A stretch of DNA of 64,000 nt, taken from Hyphomicrobiaceae bacterium (GTDB lineage Bacteria; Pseudomonadota; Alphaproteobacteria; Rhizobiales; Hyphomicrobiaceae). The DNA is taken from the NCBI GenBank assembly GCA_030655135.1, contig JAURWC010000042.1:192553-256552 (forward strand), written 5' to 3'. Under the pieces are notes generated by a model. The model made no database searches. It saw only the letters and a program-made list of their open reading frames with translations, and had not been told where the DNA came from. Of the stretch, positions 34,482 to 44,011 are shown piece after piece (the stretch's first letter is position 1; each line of letters begins with the position of its first letter). The translations under genes were made by a program, and so were the position numbers.

Positions 34482-34789
34482 TCGGTTATCCTTTCCCAGG
34501 CTTGGGATGAGCGCGGCTTGCTGCCGGCCACGCCATCATGGCCCAGCCGCCGCTGCAGCGCCAGGGCGCGGCGTAAGAAGGTGGAAATTGCCCAAAGTGG
34601 CTATCGTCGTCACCGCTGAATGCAACTGCTGCCGGCATCATATAGCGGCCGATTGCGGCGGTTCCCAGGGGTGGACTTGACAGCAAAAGGCGTCTACCGC
34701 CATGGCGCCGGCCCACCGGTAGCAGATAGACCGAGCGCCAGTATCCCGACGTCCAGACGCCGACACAGCGGCCAAGGCCCTTCTCCATC
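34482..34789. other. intergenic region, 308 bases, no gene recognised
   Basis: Lies between the divergent pentapeptide-repeat gene and the MFS gene, so it should hold both promoters. A minus-strand open frame running into the MFS start has no protein-like features. I see no strong palindrome or consensus promoter. Confidence 0.45.
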
Positions 34790-36331
34790 ATGTCTGATCC
34801 GACACCGGTTGCGGAATTTCCCAAGGCGTCGCGGCGCGACTGGATCGGTCTCGCCGTGATTGCGATGCCATGCCTGCTCTATTCGATGGATCTGACGGTG
34901 CTGCATCTGGCCATGCCGCAGATCGCGATCGATTTGAAGCCCAGCGCGTCGCAGCAGCTTTGGATCGTCGACATCTACGGCTTTCTCATCGCCGGCACGC
35001 TTCTCACCATGGGCACGCTGGGCGATCGCATCGGCCGCCGCCGCCTATTGATGATCGGCGCCGCCGCGTTCGGTCTCACGTCGCTCCTGGCTGCGTTCTC
35101 GCAAAACGCGCCGATGCTTATCGCCGCGCGCGCCCTTCAAGGCATTGCCGGCGCGACGCTGGCGCCATCGACGCTTTCGCTCATCCGCAACATGTTTCTG
35201 GACCCGCGGCAACGAACATTCGCAATTGGCGTATGGGTTGCCGCATTTTCGGCCGGCGGCGCCCTGGGCCCCGTGATCGGCGGGTTCATCCTCAATCACT
35301 TCTGGTGGGGCTCAGTCTTTCTGATCAACGTTCCGCTCATGACGGCGCTGCTCATTCTCGCTCCGGTCTTGCTGCCCGAATATCGAGATCCAAACTCCGG
35401 CCGCATGGATCTCATCAGCGTCGGGCAGTCGTTGGCCGCCGTACTCAGCATCATCTACGGCATGAAGCGCATCGCGGAAGACGGCATAGCTGCGCTACCG
35501 GTCCTGACGATCCTGTTGGGATTCGTCCTCGCTGCGCTGTTTGTGCGCCGGCAGAAGCATCTGTCCGATCCGCTGATCGATGTCGCCTTGTTTCGCCGCG
35601 CCGCTTTTTCGACAGCCTTGGCGGTCAACCTGCTCGGCTTGTTCACGGTCATCGGCACATTCTTCTTCATCGCGCAGTATCTGCAGCTGGTCATGGGACT
35701 GAGCCCATTGGAGGCGGGGCTGTTTCTGGCGCCGTCCGGCATCACGTTTGCAGCGGGATCGATGCTGGCGCCTGTTCTCGTCCGCCATCACACGCACGGC
35801 ACCATCGTCGCGTGGGCGTTCGTGCTGGCGGCGATCGGTTTCGCCATCCTCACCCAGCTCGACCATGCGGGCGGCCCGATCATTCTCTTTGCCGGCATGA
35901 TCGTCTTCTGCATGGGCTTAGCCCCGATCGGTGCCTTGACGACCGATCTCGTCATCAGCGCCGCGCCGCCCGAGCGCGCGGGAGCAGCTTCCGGCATCTC
36001 CGAGACCAGCTTCGAGTTCGGCGGGGCACTCGGCATCGCCGTCCTGGGCAGCGTCATTGCCGCTATTTACCGCATGACGATGGATGGCGCAGCCGACATC
36101 CCCGGCATCTCGGCACAAGGCATGGACGCGGCGAGAAGCACCTTAAGCGGCGCCGTCGCCGCAGCACAGGGCCTGCCGGCGGCCGAGGCCGGGCAGCTCT
36201 TGGCAACGGCCCGCGCAGCCTTTGTGCACGCCTTTGAGGTCACCTCGGCAATCGCGACTGTCTGCGCCCTTCTGGCCGCCGCCCTCTCGGCCTGGATGCT
36301 GCGTGACGCTCGGGCCGGCGCCGACCACTAG
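34790..36331 (+). CDS. MFS drug/proton antiporter, DHA2 (14-TM) family
   Basis: Inner-membrane exporter, probably for toxic organic compounds, driven by protons. Fourteen hydrophobic spans are evident in 513 residues. Motif A is GTLGDRIGRRRLLMIG in the loop between TM2 and TM3, motif C-like GGALGPVIGGFIL in TM5, and LDLT-type motif SMDLTVLHLAMP in TM1. This layout matches SmvA/QacA-like transporters. It stands alone; no regulator is adjacent. Substrate unknown. Confidence 0.88.
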   Translation: MSDPTPVAEFPKASRRDWIGLAVIAMPCLLYSMDLTVLHLAMPQIAIDLKPSASQQLWIVDIYGFLIAGTLLTMGTLGDRIGRRRLLMIGAAAFGLTSLLAAFSQNAPMLIAARALQGIAGATLAPSTLSLIRNMFLDPRQRTFAIGVWVAAFSAGGALGPVIGGFILNHFWWGSVFLINVPLMTALLILAPVLLPEYRDPNSGRMDLISVGQSLAAVLSIIYGMKRIAEDGIAALPVLTILLGFVLAALFVRRQKHLSDPLIDVALFRRAAFSTALAVNLLGLFTVIGTFFFIAQYLQLVMGLSPLEAGLFLAPSGITFAAGSMLAPVLVRHHTHGTIVAWAFVLAAIGFAILTQLDHAGGPIILFAGMIVFCMGLAPIGALTTDLVISAAPPERAGAASGISETSFEFGGALGIAVLGSVIAAIYRMTMDGAADIPGISAQGMDAARSTLSGAVAAAQGLPAAEAGQLLATARAAFVHAFEVTSAIATVCALLAAALSAWMLRDARAGADH

Positions 36332-36400
36332 CCCGTGCCTGCCGCGGGAAGCCCTTTGCGCTTCGCGATGCCGCTGTCCGGCGTCGCTTAGGCAAACGAA

Positions 36401-36423
36401 AAGGGCCGCCATCGGCGGCCCTT
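36401..36423. terminator. bidirectional terminator between convergent genes
   Basis: AAGGGCCGCC and GGCGGCCCTT pair perfectly around ATC. The minus strand continues TTCGTTTG. It serves the MFS gene and the minus-strand gene at 36452. Confidence 0.7.
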
Positions 36424-36451
36424 CTCAAGTCAGATTAGTGCGTCGCTGCGT

Positions 36452-36784
36452 CTATCTCTGGGCGCCGTCAGCCGACGCCTTACGGTGGTTTTCAATATCT
36501 TCCGGCTCTTCGTCGTCCACGGACGTGATCTCGTTACGCGCCCGTGAATCCACTTTGATCAACTCGTCGACCTTCGCGTGCAGAGCCTGCGTATCGCGAT
36601 GGGTCGCTCTTTGAATGAAGAGTGCAATGTAGAGCGTGGCGACTGTTGCGGCGGCATGCCAATCGAAGGTTTCGGGCTGGAAGGCCACCCACGCAACGGT
36701 GAAAATAATTGCCGCGACAAACGCTCCAGGGTGCGAGACAGCGACCCCGGCAACTGTAAGGAAGTGCGCAAAGGTTTGTCTTAC
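36452..36784 (-). pseudogene. low-affinity iron permease-like protein with no canonical start codon
   Basis: The reading frame encodes a small protein like the bacterial low-affinity iron permease family (two or three membrane spans, then RATHRDTQALHAKVDELIKV and an acidic tail). Homology-like sequence begins VRQTFAHFLTVAGVAVSHPGAFVAA at 36784, but that first codon is GTA. No ATG, GTG or TTG lies between there and an upstream in-frame stop. The first usable start is GTG 36688, which would remove the first membrane span. The GTA overlaps the stop of the upstream membrane gene. It may be a broken start, a non-canonical start or a 78-residue short form. Confidence 0.55.
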
Positions 36785-37623
36785 AGAGGCGTTGGTGGAT
36801 CGTACGTCCCAGGCCCCCGCGTCGTGCCGAAAAAACTTGCACGCCGACGGCTATCTCTGTGGTTACCGCCGCGCTGCGCAGCATACCATGCTGCCGCCAA
36901 GCCCAATAACAGAGCCGTCGCGGTGATCAAGCCGGTTGCTACAGCCGTCTTGCGAGCCGTTTCGACCGCCTGAACCGTGCTGTTATACGCATCCGTCACG
37001 CGCTTTTCTGCTTCAGCCGGTGGCACACCGGTCACTTGGGCTACTGTCTGGGTCAGGTAAGCGCGATCAGGATCACTCAGTGCGCCCGTCCGAACCGATG
37101 TTGCCAGAATCCGGCCGATTTGCGCCTGTTGATCGGCGCTAACCACCGGTCGATTGGGTCCCGGCTGCGAACGAACCAGGCTGTCGACCGCAGGCGCAGC
37201 CACCTGCGCGGTTTCGAGTGCACCGGAGGCGGCGCTAGCACCTACGCGACCAGCAGTGTGTGCCGCCGACATGGCCAAGGCAGCACCGAACAATATGCTC
37301 ACGCCCCAAACTAAGAGGCCGTGTACGCCGTCACGAAAATCGCCTTCGTCGATCGACTCGCCCCAGGCTGGGCGCATGCGTCCAGCGATGTAGCCGCCCG
37401 CCAATAATGATCCGATCGGTACGGCGATCGACCAGAAAGCCGCGAGATATCCAGCGGTCTTGGTATGCGAGGGTCCGTCAGCTGAAAGCAATGAGAGCCC
37501 GATGGCTGCGCCGGCAGTCAGCAGCACAAATGACAATGCCGCCGCCAGAACGGCGCCAGCAAATATCGCTGCCCAATCTACATATGCGGGCTTCAAGGCG
37601 CCCGGCGTGATGTCGTCTGCCAT
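36781..37623 (-). CDS. multi-pass membrane protein of unknown function
   Basis: A 280-residue inner-membrane protein. It has about four hydrophobic spans: AAIFAGAVLAAALSFVLLTAG, TAGYLAAFWSIAVPIGSLLAGGYIAG, VHGLLVWGVSILFGAALAMSA and, near the end, VATGLITATALLLGLAAAWYA. A soluble helical part lies before the last span. The tail is Arg- and Pro-rich. ATG 37623 has AAGGAG close upstream. It is preceded by the 24-residue gene at 37634. Related proteins occur in Rhizobiales; no function is known. Confidence 0.75.
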   Translation of the reverse strand: MADDITPGALKPAYVDWAAIFAGAVLAAALSFVLLTAGAAIGLSLLSADGPSHTKTAGYLAAFWSIAVPIGSLLAGGYIAGRMRPAWGESIDEGDFRDGVHGLLVWGVSILFGAALAMSAAHTAGRVGASAASGALETAQVAAPAVDSLVRSQPGPNRPVVSADQQAQIGRILATSVRTGALSDPDRAYLTQTVAQVTGVPPAEAEKRVTDAYNSTVQAVETARKTAVATGLITATALLLGLAAAWYAAQRGGNHRDSRRRASFFGTTRGPGTYDPPTPL

Positions 37624-37633
37624 GATGATCTCC

Positions 37634-37708
37634 TTATCGCAGGCCAAGCGCACCGAGAATGAACAGAACCACGACAACGAGCCCTACTAGGTAAATGACG
37701 TCGTGCAC
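37634..37708 (-). CDS. 24-residue single-span membrane micropeptide
   Basis: GTG 37708 to a stop at 37634 encodes MHDVIYLVGLVVVVLFILG then ALGLR, almost one pure transmembrane helix. TGGAGG lies five bases before the GTG, an excellent ribosome site. The stop is ten bases before the start of the larger membrane protein. Similar micropeptides ending in a Gly-Leu-Arg motif occur in Rhizobiales beside membrane-protein genes (from memory). It may bind or stabilise the protein encoded next. Confidence 0.65.
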   Translation of the reverse strand: MHDVIYLVGLVVVVLFILGALGLR

Positions 37709-37890
37709 GTGAGCCTCCAGAGTTTCATCCTTTTGACGTCAATCCCTCGTTGCCACGGATAGTTCCGGCAAAAGTCCAAATAGATCCTCATATGGATCCA
37801 AAAAGAAAAACTTTGGGCTGAAGCTCTCACTCACGGTGCCCGCGTTAGGCGGGGCGGCTCGCTAACTCTGGTCGGATCCGCGCCAGACCA

Positions 37891-38847
37891 CTAGTGGTCG
37901 ACGTCGAAATCGCGCGGACCTTTTGTGCGATCAATTCGTTCTTGCGCCTTCATGCGCGCGGCCATGCCTCGGATGGGACGCGCACGGGGCCGCATAAGCC
38001 AGCTAACCAGCGGCAAGAGGATTTCATACGGCATAGCCCGTGCGGACCACGCGAACGCTCCGTTGATAATCCCGGGGACGACGACGCGGCGTCCGAGGCG
38101 ATACGAGCGCCAGGCCAGTCGAGCCATACGGTCTGCCGAGGTCGAGGGTAGTAAAAGACGGTAATAGGTATTGCTGGTCCGCATCTTGCGATGGATCCGC
38201 GTTTCGAAGGGGCCCGGTGCAATTGCGCATACGCGAACACCACGGCCAGAACACTCTCGCCCGATTGCAGCGGTCAGCGAGAGAACGTAGGCCTTACTCG
38301 CAAAATAGGGTGCCTGCCAGGGTCCGGGGACGAACGACGCGAGCGATGCCAGGTTCATCACCCCGCCCCGCGCCCGCAAGAGCATAGGCGGGAGATAGTG
38401 GCGCGTCAGGCGCGTGAGAGCTGCAACGTTCGTGGCGACCAGTTCGTCGAGCCGAGCCTGGTCGACCTCTGCAAATTCACCCCCAAGGCCGATCGCGGCA
38501 TTATTGACCAAGACATCAAGATAGAGACCGTGCCGCGCCAGAAGTGCATCGAGCTTTGCCGGGGCATCAGCCTGGCTGACATCTAGTCCTTCAGCAATCA
38601 CGCGCGATTTGGGAAATTCAGCCGCCAACTCGCTAGCAGCCGCTTCCAGCCCTTCGAACGAGCGCGCGAGTAACACGATCGTCCGTCCTTCGCGCGCGAT
38701 ACGCCTGGCGAGCGCAAAGCCAAGTCCCTCGGATGCCCCGGTAACAACCGTTGCGGGGATTAGGTGTTGTACGAGTTCCAATGATGCTGCGTGAGGTCGC
38801 GCGCGACGGCGCACCCAGAAATCACCAATACTGTGTAGAATGTCCAT
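37891..38847 (-). CDS. short-chain dehydrogenase/reductase
   Basis: NAD(P)-dependent oxidoreductase with a Rossmann fold. The cofactor motif is VVTGASEGLGFALARRIA (TGxxxGxG) near residue 35, the structural VLVNNAAIGLGGEF follows, and the catalytic residues are Ser in NLASLASF and Tyr-Lys in YFASKAY. An N-terminal extension of about 30 residues and a C-terminal membrane-associating helix (GIINGAFAWSARAMPYEILLPLVSWLM) fit classical hydroxysteroid/ketoreductase-type members. AGGGG precedes ATG 38847. Substrate unknown. Confidence 0.87.
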   Translation of the reverse strand: MDILHSIGDFWVRRRARPHAASLELVQHLIPATVVTGASEGLGFALARRIAREGRTIVLLARSFEGLEAAASELAAEFPKSRVIAEGLDVSQADAPAKLDALLARHGLYLDVLVNNAAIGLGGEFAEVDQARLDELVATNVAALTRLTRHYLPPMLLRARGGVMNLASLASFVPGPWQAPYFASKAYVLSLTAAIGRECSGRGVRVCAIAPGPFETRIHRKMRTSNTYYRLLLPSTSADRMARLAWRSYRLGRRVVVPGIINGAFAWSARAMPYEILLPLVSWLMRPRARPIRGMAARMKAQERIDRTKGPRDFDVDH

Positions 38848-38932
38848 CTCACCCCTGCTCGCGCCCAGCAGGTGAGGAACCCCGAACCGGGCGATACGTT
38901 CGAGATGTCAACAACAATGCCGGAGGCATCGA

Positions 38933-39166
38933 ATGAAACGGGTCATACCAACCTTGGCGCTTTTCCTTCTAACGCTCGCGCCTGCGATCGCTCAAACACC
39001 CGATGGGGCGAGCAAAACGCCAGAAGGGGAAAAGCCGACGCCGCAAGTGACCGATGAGGACAAAGCCGAGAAGCAGAGCGTGAAGAAAGCGCCTGACCAG
39101 ACGGAGGTTCCAGCCGGCGGAACAAAGCCACCGAGCCCCAGTTCGGCGACGAAGGAAGCAAAATAG
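38933..39166 (+). CDS. small exported hydrophilic protein
   Basis: A 77-residue protein with signal peptide (MKRVIPTLALFLLTLAPAIA, about residue 20) and a disordered mature part rich in Lys, Pro, Glu and Thr. No Cys and no recognisable domain. It stands alone between two minus-strand genes. Function unknown. Confidence 0.6.
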   Translation: MKRVIPTLALFLLTLAPAIAQTPDGASKTPEGEKPTPQVTDEDKAEKQSVKKAPDQTEVPAGGTKPPSPSSATKEAK

Positions 39167-39229
39167 CGACATTGTATTTGAGCGTGGCAGCCGACCGATA
39201 ATCGCCTGCCCCGCGCGACCCATCATCAG

Positions 39230-39253
39230 ACGGCCGCCGCGTCGGGCGGCCGT
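39230..39253. terminator. terminator between convergent genes
   Basis: ACGGCCGCC and GGCGGCCGT pair perfectly around GCGTCG, followed by TT on the plus strand. It lies between the small exported protein and the alcohol dehydrogenase gene. Confidence 0.6.
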
Positions 39254-39261
39254 TTGGATGC

Positions 39262-40437
39262 TCAAGTCCCGGGATTCAGGACGACTTTGATGCAGCCGTC
39301 TTGCTTGTCGCGGAACTTCTTATAGAGATCAGGACCGTCGGACAGCTTGGCCTTGTCCGTGATGACGAAGGACGGGTCAATCTCACCGTTTACGATCCGC
39401 TCCAGAAGTTGCGGCAGATAATACTGGACTGGCGTCTGCGCCATGCGAAACGTCAGACCGCGGTTGATCGCAGAGCCGAATGGGATCTTATCCAGGTAGC
39501 CGCCGTAGACGCCGACGATCGATACCGTGCCGAAGTTGCGACAGCAGTGGATCGCCTGGCGCAAGACGTGCGGGCGATCCGTGCCGAGGTAGGTTGCGGC
39601 TTTCACCTTGTCGACAATGGAATCGAAACTCGCAGTGGCATGAGCCTCACCGCCGACGGCGTCAATGCAAGCATCCGCGCCACGGCCGCCTGTCAGGTCC
39701 TGGATTTTCTCGTAGATGTCGTCCTTCATGAAATCGAGCGTGATCGCGCCCGACTTTGCCGCGAGCGCGAGGCGTTCCGGCACCGTGTCGATGGCGATCA
39801 CGCGCTCAGCGCCCAGCATGAAGGCGCTTTTGATGGCAAACTGGCCAACGGGGCCACACCCCCACAGAGCGATCGTCTCCCCGCCCTTGATGTTACAAAA
39901 ATCAGCCGCCATGAAGCCGGTCGGGAAGATGTCGGACAGGAACAGCACCTGGTCGTCCGTAAACCCTTCGGGAACCTTGATTGGGCCGACGTCCGCGAAC
40001 GGCACGCGCATATAGTCGGCCTGACCTCCGGAATAGCCGCCGAGTAGATGTGAATAGCCGAACAAGCCGGCGGGCGAATGGCCCCACAGCTTCTCGGCTT
40101 TCTTTTTGTCGGGGTTGCTGCGCTCGCAGGCAGAGTAGTGGCCCTTCTTGCAGAAGAAGCATTCACCGCATGAAATTGTGAACGGCACGACTACGCGATC
40201 GCCGACTTTAAGGTTTTTGACGTCCTTGCCGACTTCCATCACCTCGCCCATCGTTTCATGGCCAATGATGTCGCCGCTCTCCATCTCTGGGATCACGCCG
40301 TCGTAGATGTGAAGGTCAGAGCCACAGATCGCGCAGGAGGTAACCCTGATCACAACATCGCCGCCGTCCTGGATCGTGGGATCAGGCACGGTCTCGTAAC
40401 GCATGTCGCTCTTGCCGTGCCAACATAATGCTTTCAT
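39262..40437 (-). CDS. zinc-dependent alcohol/formaldehyde dehydrogenase-like protein
   Basis: Cytoplasmic NAD-dependent medium-chain dehydrogenase. The catalytic zinc site is in [14 protein letters not shown] and GHETMGEV; the structural zinc site is [15 protein letters not shown]; the nucleotide motif is [11 protein letters not shown] near residue 193. It is closest in design to the glutathione-independent formaldehyde dehydrogenase/threonine dehydrogenase-like group; the exact alcohol is uncertain. ATG 40437 has AGGA nine bases upstream and begins the domain directly ([15 protein letters not shown]). Possibly an auxiliary formaldehyde or alcohol oxidation route. Confidence 0.85.
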   Translation of the reverse strand: MKALCWHGKSDMRYETVPDPTIQDGGDVVIRVTSCAICGSDLHIYDGVIPEMESGDIIGHETMGEVMEVGKDVKNLKVGDRVVVPFTISCGECFFCKKGHYSACERSNPDKKKAEKLWGHSPAGLFGYSHLLGGYSGGQADYMRVPFADVGPIKVPEGFTDDQVLFLSDIFPTGFMAADFCNIKGGETIALWGCGPVGQFAIKSAFMLGAERVIAIDTVPERLALAAKSGAITLDFMKDDIYEKIQDLTGGRGADACIDAVGGEAHATASFDSIVDKVKAATYLGTDRPHVLRQAIHCCRNFGTVSIVGVYGGYLDKIPFGSAINRGLTFRMAQTPVQYYLPQLLERIVNGEIDPSFVITDKAKLSDGPDLYKKFRDKQDGCIKVVLNPGT

Positions 40438-40599
40438 GGGGATTTTCCTGCCGACCGGGTTCCGCCATTCGCGATGCTGTTCGGCGAGCATTGCCGCGGT
40501 CGTAAGTTGTTTTTGCCAACGCTGAGATGGCCGCGCGCGGCCTCGACCCAGTTGCCCACGTCAGCGCTCGCGAAGCGAAGCGACACGATTTAAGACGCG

Positions 40600-40630
40600 A
40601 ATGGCGAAGCCGAGTGCTGGCTTCGCCATT
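40600..40630 (-). terminator. terminator of the DUF892 gene
   Basis: AATGGCGAAGCC and GGCTTCGCCATT pair perfectly over 12 bases around a seven-base loop, directly after the stop of the DUF892 gene on the minus strand. Confidence 0.68.
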
Positions 40631-40637
40631 TATTTTG

Positions 40638-41138
40638 CTAGGCGGCTTCCGCCTGTTGATTAATAGCGCTCTTGGCGAGTTCAGAGAGTGCGAGGTCTGT
40701 CGCCTCTTCCTCGTCGAGTGTGGCCTGCAGAAGCGAAACGGCCTCTTCGAGACCGAGTTCCTCGGCCCAGGTGCGCAGGGTGCCGTAACGCGAGATCTCG
40801 TAATGCTCAACGGCCTGCGCAGCGGCTAGCAGTCCGGCGTCGAGCGCGGGGGAGCCTTTATACTCCGACATGATTTCAGCGCCCTCTTCGGTAATTCCGA
40901 CGATGGCGGCGCAAGTCTTGCCTACAGGCTTCTTGTCGATGATCGCGAACACCTGCTCGAGGCGTTCGATCTGGGCCGTAGTCTCACCGTGATGCTTTTC
41001 AAATGCGGCTTTGAGGTCTTCGCTTTGTGCCGCCTTCATCATCTTGGGGAGGGTGGACAGGATCTTCTTCTCGGCGAAATAGATATCTTTGAGCGTGTCG
41101 TGGAACAGATCATCAAGGGTTTTGGGCTCTTTTGCCAT
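40638..41138 (-). CDS. YciE/YciF-type ferritin-like protein (DUF892)
   Basis: Four-helix ferritin-like protein of stress-induced type, 166 residues. It has the family start LDDLFHDTLKDIYFAEKKILSTLPKM and helices with Glu/His pairs (KHHGETTAQIERLEQVF and AAAQAVEHYEISRYGTL), suitable for a di-metal site. ATG 41138 starts the domain. It lies near a catalase and may belong to an oxidative or osmotic stress response. The enzymatic role is not known. Confidence 0.85.
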   Translation of the reverse strand: MAKEPKTLDDLFHDTLKDIYFAEKKILSTLPKMMKAAQSEDLKAAFEKHHGETTAQIERLEQVFAIIDKKPVGKTCAAIVGITEEGAEIMSEYKGSPALDAGLLAAAQAVEHYEISRYGTLRTWAEELGLEEAVSLLQATLDEEEATDLALSELAKSAINQQAEAA

Positions 41139-41400
41139 GTGCGGATGCCTTTCAGAAGCGGGGCCAGGATGCGCATGTAACCACCTCTCCCAAAACTGGT
41201 TCCTGTTCAGAGCACACTTGATCCCGGCGTCACGGAGTCTTCCCCACACGCGTCAACCTGGAGCGGTCCGCACTCCCGAGAGCTTAGTTCGTCAAGGATC
41301 GGACAGCCAGCGAGGGAACCTCCTTGCCATGCGAAGGATTAGCTGAGGCTGGGAAGTCGGCGCTTTCCAACTCACCTCACCCCCCGCATTCAGGAACATC

Positions 41401-43548
41401 ATGGCAAATCGGAAACGCCCCGCGGCCCCGGCTAAGAAGGCACCGCGCCCATCATCCCGCAGCTCGTCCACCGCCGTTGGCGGCGCTGCGACGGCAGAGA
41501 TCCACCAGACCGAGAGCGCGCCGGACCGGCGCATAACGACCAATCATGGCGTGCCTGTCAGCGATAATCAAAACTCCCTGAAGGCCGGTCCGCGCGGCCC
41601 GAGCCTGCTCGAAGACTTCGTGCTGCGGGAAAAAATTCAGCATTTTGATCATGAGCGCATTCCGGAACGCATCGTGCACGCTCGCGGTTCTGCAGCACAC
41701 GGCTTTTTTGAGCTGACCAAGTCTCTGAAGAAATATACCCGCGCGAAGGTGTTGACCGACGTCGGCGCGCAGACCGAGGTGTTTGTACGCTTCTCGACGG
41801 TTGCCGGTGGCGCTGGCTCCGTCGACACACCGCGCGACGTGCGTGGCTTTGCCGTGAAATTCTATACGGGCGAAGGCAACTGGGATCTTGTCGGCAACAA
41901 TATTCCGGTATTTTTCATCCAAGACGCCATCAAGTTTCCGGATCTCATCCACGCCGTCAAAATGGAAGCCGACCGCGGCTATCCGCAGGCAGCATCCGCT
42001 CACGATACCTTCTGGGACTTCATCGGCCTGATGCCTGAATCAACGCACATGGTCATGTGGGCGATGTCGGATCGCGCCATCCCCCGCTCCTATCGCATGA
42101 TCGAGGGCTTTGGCGTCAACACCTTCCGTCTTGTGAACGACGCCGGCGAGGCGACATTTGTGAAGTTTCACTGGCGTCCCAAGCTCGGCACGCAATCAAC
42201 CTGCTGGGACGAGGCCGTCAAGATCGCCGGCGCAGATCCCGATTACCACCGCAGAGATCTGTTCGAAGCGATCGACGCGGGGGCGTTTCCGGAGTGGGAA
42301 TTCGGAGTTCAATTGCTCAGCCAGGAGGAGGCCGATGCGTTGCCGTTCGACATTCTCGACGCAACCAAGCTGATCCCAGAAGAGCTGGTGCCGCTGCAGA
42401 TCGTCGGCCGCCTGGTGCTGAACAGGAATCCCGACAACTTTTTCGCCGAAACAGAGCAGGTCGCTTTCCTGCCGACAAACGTGCCACCCGGGATCGACTT
42501 CTCGGAAGATCCCCTGCTGCAGGGACGCCTCTTCTCGTACCAAGATACCCAGCTTTCGCGGCTGGGAACTGTGAACTTCCACCAATTGCCGATCAATCGC
42601 GCCAAGGGCTGCCCGTTCCAGAACCTGCAGCGTGACGGCCAGATGCAGACGCAGGTGTTCCAGGGACGCGCCAATTACGAGCCGAACAGCCTCGCTGAGG
42701 CGGGTGAAGACGGTGGACCGCGGGAAGATCCAGCCGGCGGCTTCACGAGTTTTGCTCAGCCGGTCTCCGAGACCAAAGTGCGGCTTCGTGCCGAGACGTT
42801 CGCAGATCACTATTCTCACGCCCGTCTCTTCTACCTTTCTCAGACCGAGTGGGAACAGGCGCATATTGCCAGCGCTCTCGTCTTCGAGCTTTCGAAGGTC
42901 ACGCTCGTACATGTCCGCGAGCGCGTGCTGGCCAATCTGCAGAATGTCGATGAGACACTTGCCGTGCGCGTGGCCGCCGGGCTCAACATGGAATTGCCGG
43001 AGCCGTCAGAACCCGCCGCGGAGCCGCAGGATATGGATGAATCCCCTGCCTTGCGCATCATCGGCAAGTACGTACCAACCCTGGAAGGCCGGATGGTCGG
43101 CATTCTCGTCAGTGATGGGGCTGACGGGAGAATCGTCAAAGCGCTGAAGAAGTCCTGCGAGGCCGAAGGCGCAACGGTCAAAATCGTGGCGCCAAAGATT
43201 GGCGGTGTCACGCTCGCTGACGGCAATTTGTTGCCCGCTGATGGCCAGCTCGCCGGGACGCCCTCCGTCCTGTTTGACGCCGTTGCCCTCGTGCTATCGG
43301 AAGTGGGATGCGCGCAGCTTGTCAACGAAGGGGCCGCGGTTGACTTTGCGTTTAATGCCTTCGGACATCTGAAAGCCATCGGCTACACGAAAGAGGCTCT
43401 GCCCCTTCTGGAAAAGGCAGGGGTGAAGACGGATGATTTCGTGATCGAAGTCACGAAAGAGAAGGACGCTTTCGTCGAGAAAGCCAAGGCACGGCTGTGG
43501 GAACGGGAGCCGGGCGTACGGCCTTCGAACTACTTTCCGGCGGCCTGA
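41401..43548 (+). CDS. katE: large-subunit monofunctional catalase (HPII type)
   Basis: Haem catalase that splits hydrogen peroxide in the cytoplasm. Its 715 residues and C-terminal flavodoxin/DJ-1-like domain (from about residue 555, [25 protein letters not shown]) mark the large-subunit clade. The catalytic His is in [15 protein letters not shown], the Asn in [21 protein letters not shown], and the haem-ligand Tyr in [15 protein letters not shown]. The first 30 residues are basic and disordered. Followed by a terminator and tRNA-Leu. Confidence 0.95.
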   Translation: MANRKRPAAPAKKAPRPSSRSSSTAVGGAATAEIHQTESAPDRRITTNHGVPVSDNQNSLKAGPRGPSLLEDFVLREKIQHFDHERIPERIVHARGSAAHGFFELTKSLKKYTRAKVLTDVGAQTEVFVRFSTVAGGAGSVDTPRDVRGFAVKFYTGEGNWDLVGNNIPVFFIQDAIKFPDLIHAVKMEADRGYPQAASAHDTFWDFIGLMPESTHMVMWAMSDRAIPRSYRMIEGFGVNTFRLVNDAGEATFVKFHWRPKLGTQSTCWDEAVKIAGADPDYHRRDLFEAIDAGAFPEWEFGVQLLSQEEADALPFDILDATKLIPEELVPLQIVGRLVLNRNPDNFFAETEQVAFLPTNVPPGIDFSEDPLLQGRLFSYQDTQLSRLGTVNFHQLPINRAKGCPFQNLQRDGQMQTQVFQGRANYEPNSLAEAGEDGGPREDPAGGFTSFAQPVSETKVRLRAETFADHYSHARLFYLSQTEWEQAHIASALVFELSKVTLVHVRERVLANLQNVDETLAVRVAAGLNMELPEPSEPAAEPQDMDESPALRIIGKYVPTLEGRMVGILVSDGADGRIVKALKKSCEAEGATVKIVAPKIGGVTLADGNLLPADGQLAGTPSVLFDAVALVLSEVGCAQLVNEGAAVDFAFNAFGHLKAIGYTKEALPLLEKAGVKTDDFVIEVTKEKDAFVEKAKARLWEREPGVRPSNYFPAA

Positions 43549-43567
43549 GGCGACCGTACACGTGAGC

Positions 43568-43591
43568 GCCGGCGATGAAACCGTCGCCGGC
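43568..43591 (+). terminator. hairpin after katE
   Basis: GCCGGCGA and TCGCCGGC pair perfectly around an eight-base loop, 20 bases after the katE stop. The T-run is weak (GGGTTATC). Confidence 0.52.
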
Positions 43592-43695
43592 CGGGTTATC
43601 GCTGTTGGTTGAGGCCAGCCAAGGCTGAGCACGTGTGGCCCTCCAACAGCGGTACTCGCGCCGTTCAAGCCTCATCGGTGGAGGTAAGAGTAATA

Positions 43696-43780
43696 TGGTG
43701 CGGTCAAGAGGACTCGAACCTCCACGGGTTGCCCCGCTACCACCTCAAGGTAGTGCGTCTACCAGTTCCGCCATGACCGC
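43696..43780 (-). tRNA. tRNA-Leu, anticodon GAG
   Basis: The minus strand reads from GCGGTCATGG to CTTGACCGCACCA. The acceptor stem GCGGTCA pairs with TGACCGC, followed by A and an encoded CCA. The anticodon arm CTACC-TTGAGGT-GGTAG gives anticodon GAG, reading CUC/CUU. A long variable arm (about GCGGGGCAACCCGT) marks a class II tRNA as expected for leucine. The T arm has GGTTCGAGTCC. Confidence 0.95.
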
Positions 43781-44011
43781 TACCGCAACAATGACCTGAC
43801 AGAGGGTCAAAGCGCTGAACCGGTGGCGTAAAGCCGCCGGAGCCCGTCCGACTAACAGAGGTTTGCGCGCCTTGCAAGCTCCCGTTTCGCGGGGTCGCGC
43901 CAAGTCCCTTGCTACGGGCAAAAAGGTGCTGGATCGACGGCCTGCATTGAGCGTTACTGCGAGCGCTAACTACCACTGGCGTGGCGCGAACGCGAAACTC
44001 ACATCCGGTGC

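Noticed and set aside
34486-34824. Minus-strand open frame in the gap before the MFS gene
   Set aside because: It overlaps the MFS start, has no ribosome site or recognisable domain, and its composition is random-looking.
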